A DNA stretch of 5,350 nt, from the NCBI GenBank assembly GCA_011049955.1, contig DRGV01000094.1, positions 1-5,350 on the forward strand. Direction: 5' to 3'. The DNA comes from a bacterium. GTDB taxonomy: Bacteria > UBP18 > UBA7526. This document shows positions 4,808 through 5,350 of the stretch, piece by piece. Numbering within the stretch: position 1 is the first letter of the stretch; every line of letters starts with the position of its first letter. The position numbers and the translations under genes were made by a program. The notes under the pieces were generated by a model that saw nothing but the letters and a program-made list of their open reading frames with translations, did not search any database and was not told the DNA's origin.

Positions 4808-5350
4808 CTACGAGGTCTGCCCTTCTGTGTTCTCAGTGGTACTCTCTTTTAGGGCTCTTTTTAGTATTTTGCCTGTCGAGGTCTTGGGGAGTTCTTTCCT
4901 GAACTCTATCTTATGGGGGACCTTATAGGAAGCTAACTTCTCCTGACAGTACTTGATGATCTCCTTCTTGGAGATGCTTTTACCTTCTTTCAGAGCAAGA
5001 AAGGCCTTGGGTACTTCTCCTTTCGTCCTATCCTTTACTCCAACGACCGCTGCCTCAGCGATGGCCGGATGAGAGTATAATACCTCCTCCACCTCCCGAG
5101 GATAGACGTTCAGGCCACGCACAATAATCATATCCTTCTTGCGGTCAACGATATAGATATATCCCTCATCATCCATCTTAGCAAGATCTCCGGTATAGAG
5201 CCAACCCCTCTTTAGGGTCTCCTCTGTCTCTCGAGGAAGGTTGTAGTATCCTCTCATGACATTCGGTCCCTTGACAACAAGTTCACCCACCTCTCCCCTT
5301 TTGAGCGAGCGACCTTGGTCATCAACCACATCCACCTCTACTTTAGGCAA
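4808..5350 (-). CDS. AMP-forming acyl-CoA ligase, C-terminal fragment
   Basis: The last 180 codons of an ANL-superfamily acyl-CoA synthetase, which activates a carboxylic acid with ATP to an acyl-AMP and then to acyl-CoA. The gene enters from beyond position 5350; the first codon in the window (TTG) is an internal leucine, not a start. Motifs, numbered from the window edge, are GELVVKGPNVMRGYYN at 22-37, GWLYTGDLAKMDDEGYIYIVDRKKD split between the A7 (49-55) and A8/hinge (56-73) regions, IIVRGLNVYPREVEEVL at 75-91, and the A10 motif PKTSTGKILKR at 155-165 with the catalytic lysine at 161. It most resembles medium/long-chain fatty acid-CoA ligases, but the substrate pocket lies outside the window. 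The end, TTENTEGQTS, looks like a tail and is encoded by repeat-like DNA. Confidence 0.9.
   Translation of the reverse strand: MPKVEVDVVDDQGRSLKRGEVGELVVKGPNVMRGYYNLPRETEETLKRGWLYTGDLAKMDDEGYIYIVDRKKDMIIVRGLNVYPREVEEVLYSHPAIAEAAVVGVKDRTKGEVPKAFLALKEGKSISKKEIIKYCQEKLASYKVPHKIEFRKELPKTSTGKILKRALKESTTENTEGQTS

Noticed and set aside
4642..4902. Plus-strand open reading frame of 86 codons across the repeat gap and the ligase end
   Set aside because: The translation is Ser/Pro/His-rich, derived from pyrimidine-rich repeats, and overlaps the conserved C-terminus of the ligase. No ribosome-binding site is evident.

Overview
This is bacterial or archaeal DNA, most likely from an anaerobic and possibly thermophilic bacterium of an uncultured lineage. 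The proteins are rich in Lys, Glu and Ile. Glycine decarboxylase is split into two subunits, as in Firmicutes, Thermotogae and many candidate phyla. The intergenic DNA is full of short degenerate repeats. The sequence alone does not fix a phylum. All six protein-coding genes lie on the minus strand, so transcription runs from high to low coordinates.

Layout in transcription order: the C-terminal part of an AMP-forming acyl-CoA ligase (4808-5350, cut by the window edge); a 227-bp gap of tandem repeats with a G-quadruplex motif; an FAD/NAD(P)H-dependent pyridine nucleotide-disulfide oxidoreductase of the single-cysteine CoA-disulfide reductase/NADH oxidase type (3252-4580, TTG start); a 176-bp A+T-rich gap of two oppositely oriented heptamer arrays; gcvT (1975-3075); a 72-bp gap of helically phased CACAGAT words; gcvH (1516-1902); a 119-bp gap of heptamer arrays with a nested hairpin; gcvPA (56-1396); and the first 19 codons of gcvPB (1-59), overlapping gcvPA by ATGA.

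The T, H, PA and PB genes form a glycine cleavage operon. GcvPA/PB decarboxylates glycine and loads the aminomethyl group on the lipoyl arm of GcvH (Lys63). GcvT passes the one-carbon unit to tetrahydrofolate and releases ammonia. The fourth component, dihydrolipoamide dehydrogenase (L), is not in the window. The adjacent flavoprotein is not an L protein, because it has one redox cysteine instead of a CxxxxC pair. Its link to the system and that of the acyl-CoA ligase are open.

I did not find an evidently new enzyme system. The least explained part is between the genes. Nearly every gap is filled by short-period repeats, mostly 7 bp, with a different consensus in each gap. These run up to the ribosome-binding sites and, in two cases, into the stop-codon end of the preceding gene, where they encode its last residues. 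This resembles the heptameric STRR repeats known from filamentous cyanobacteria, but here several families sit side by side in one operon.
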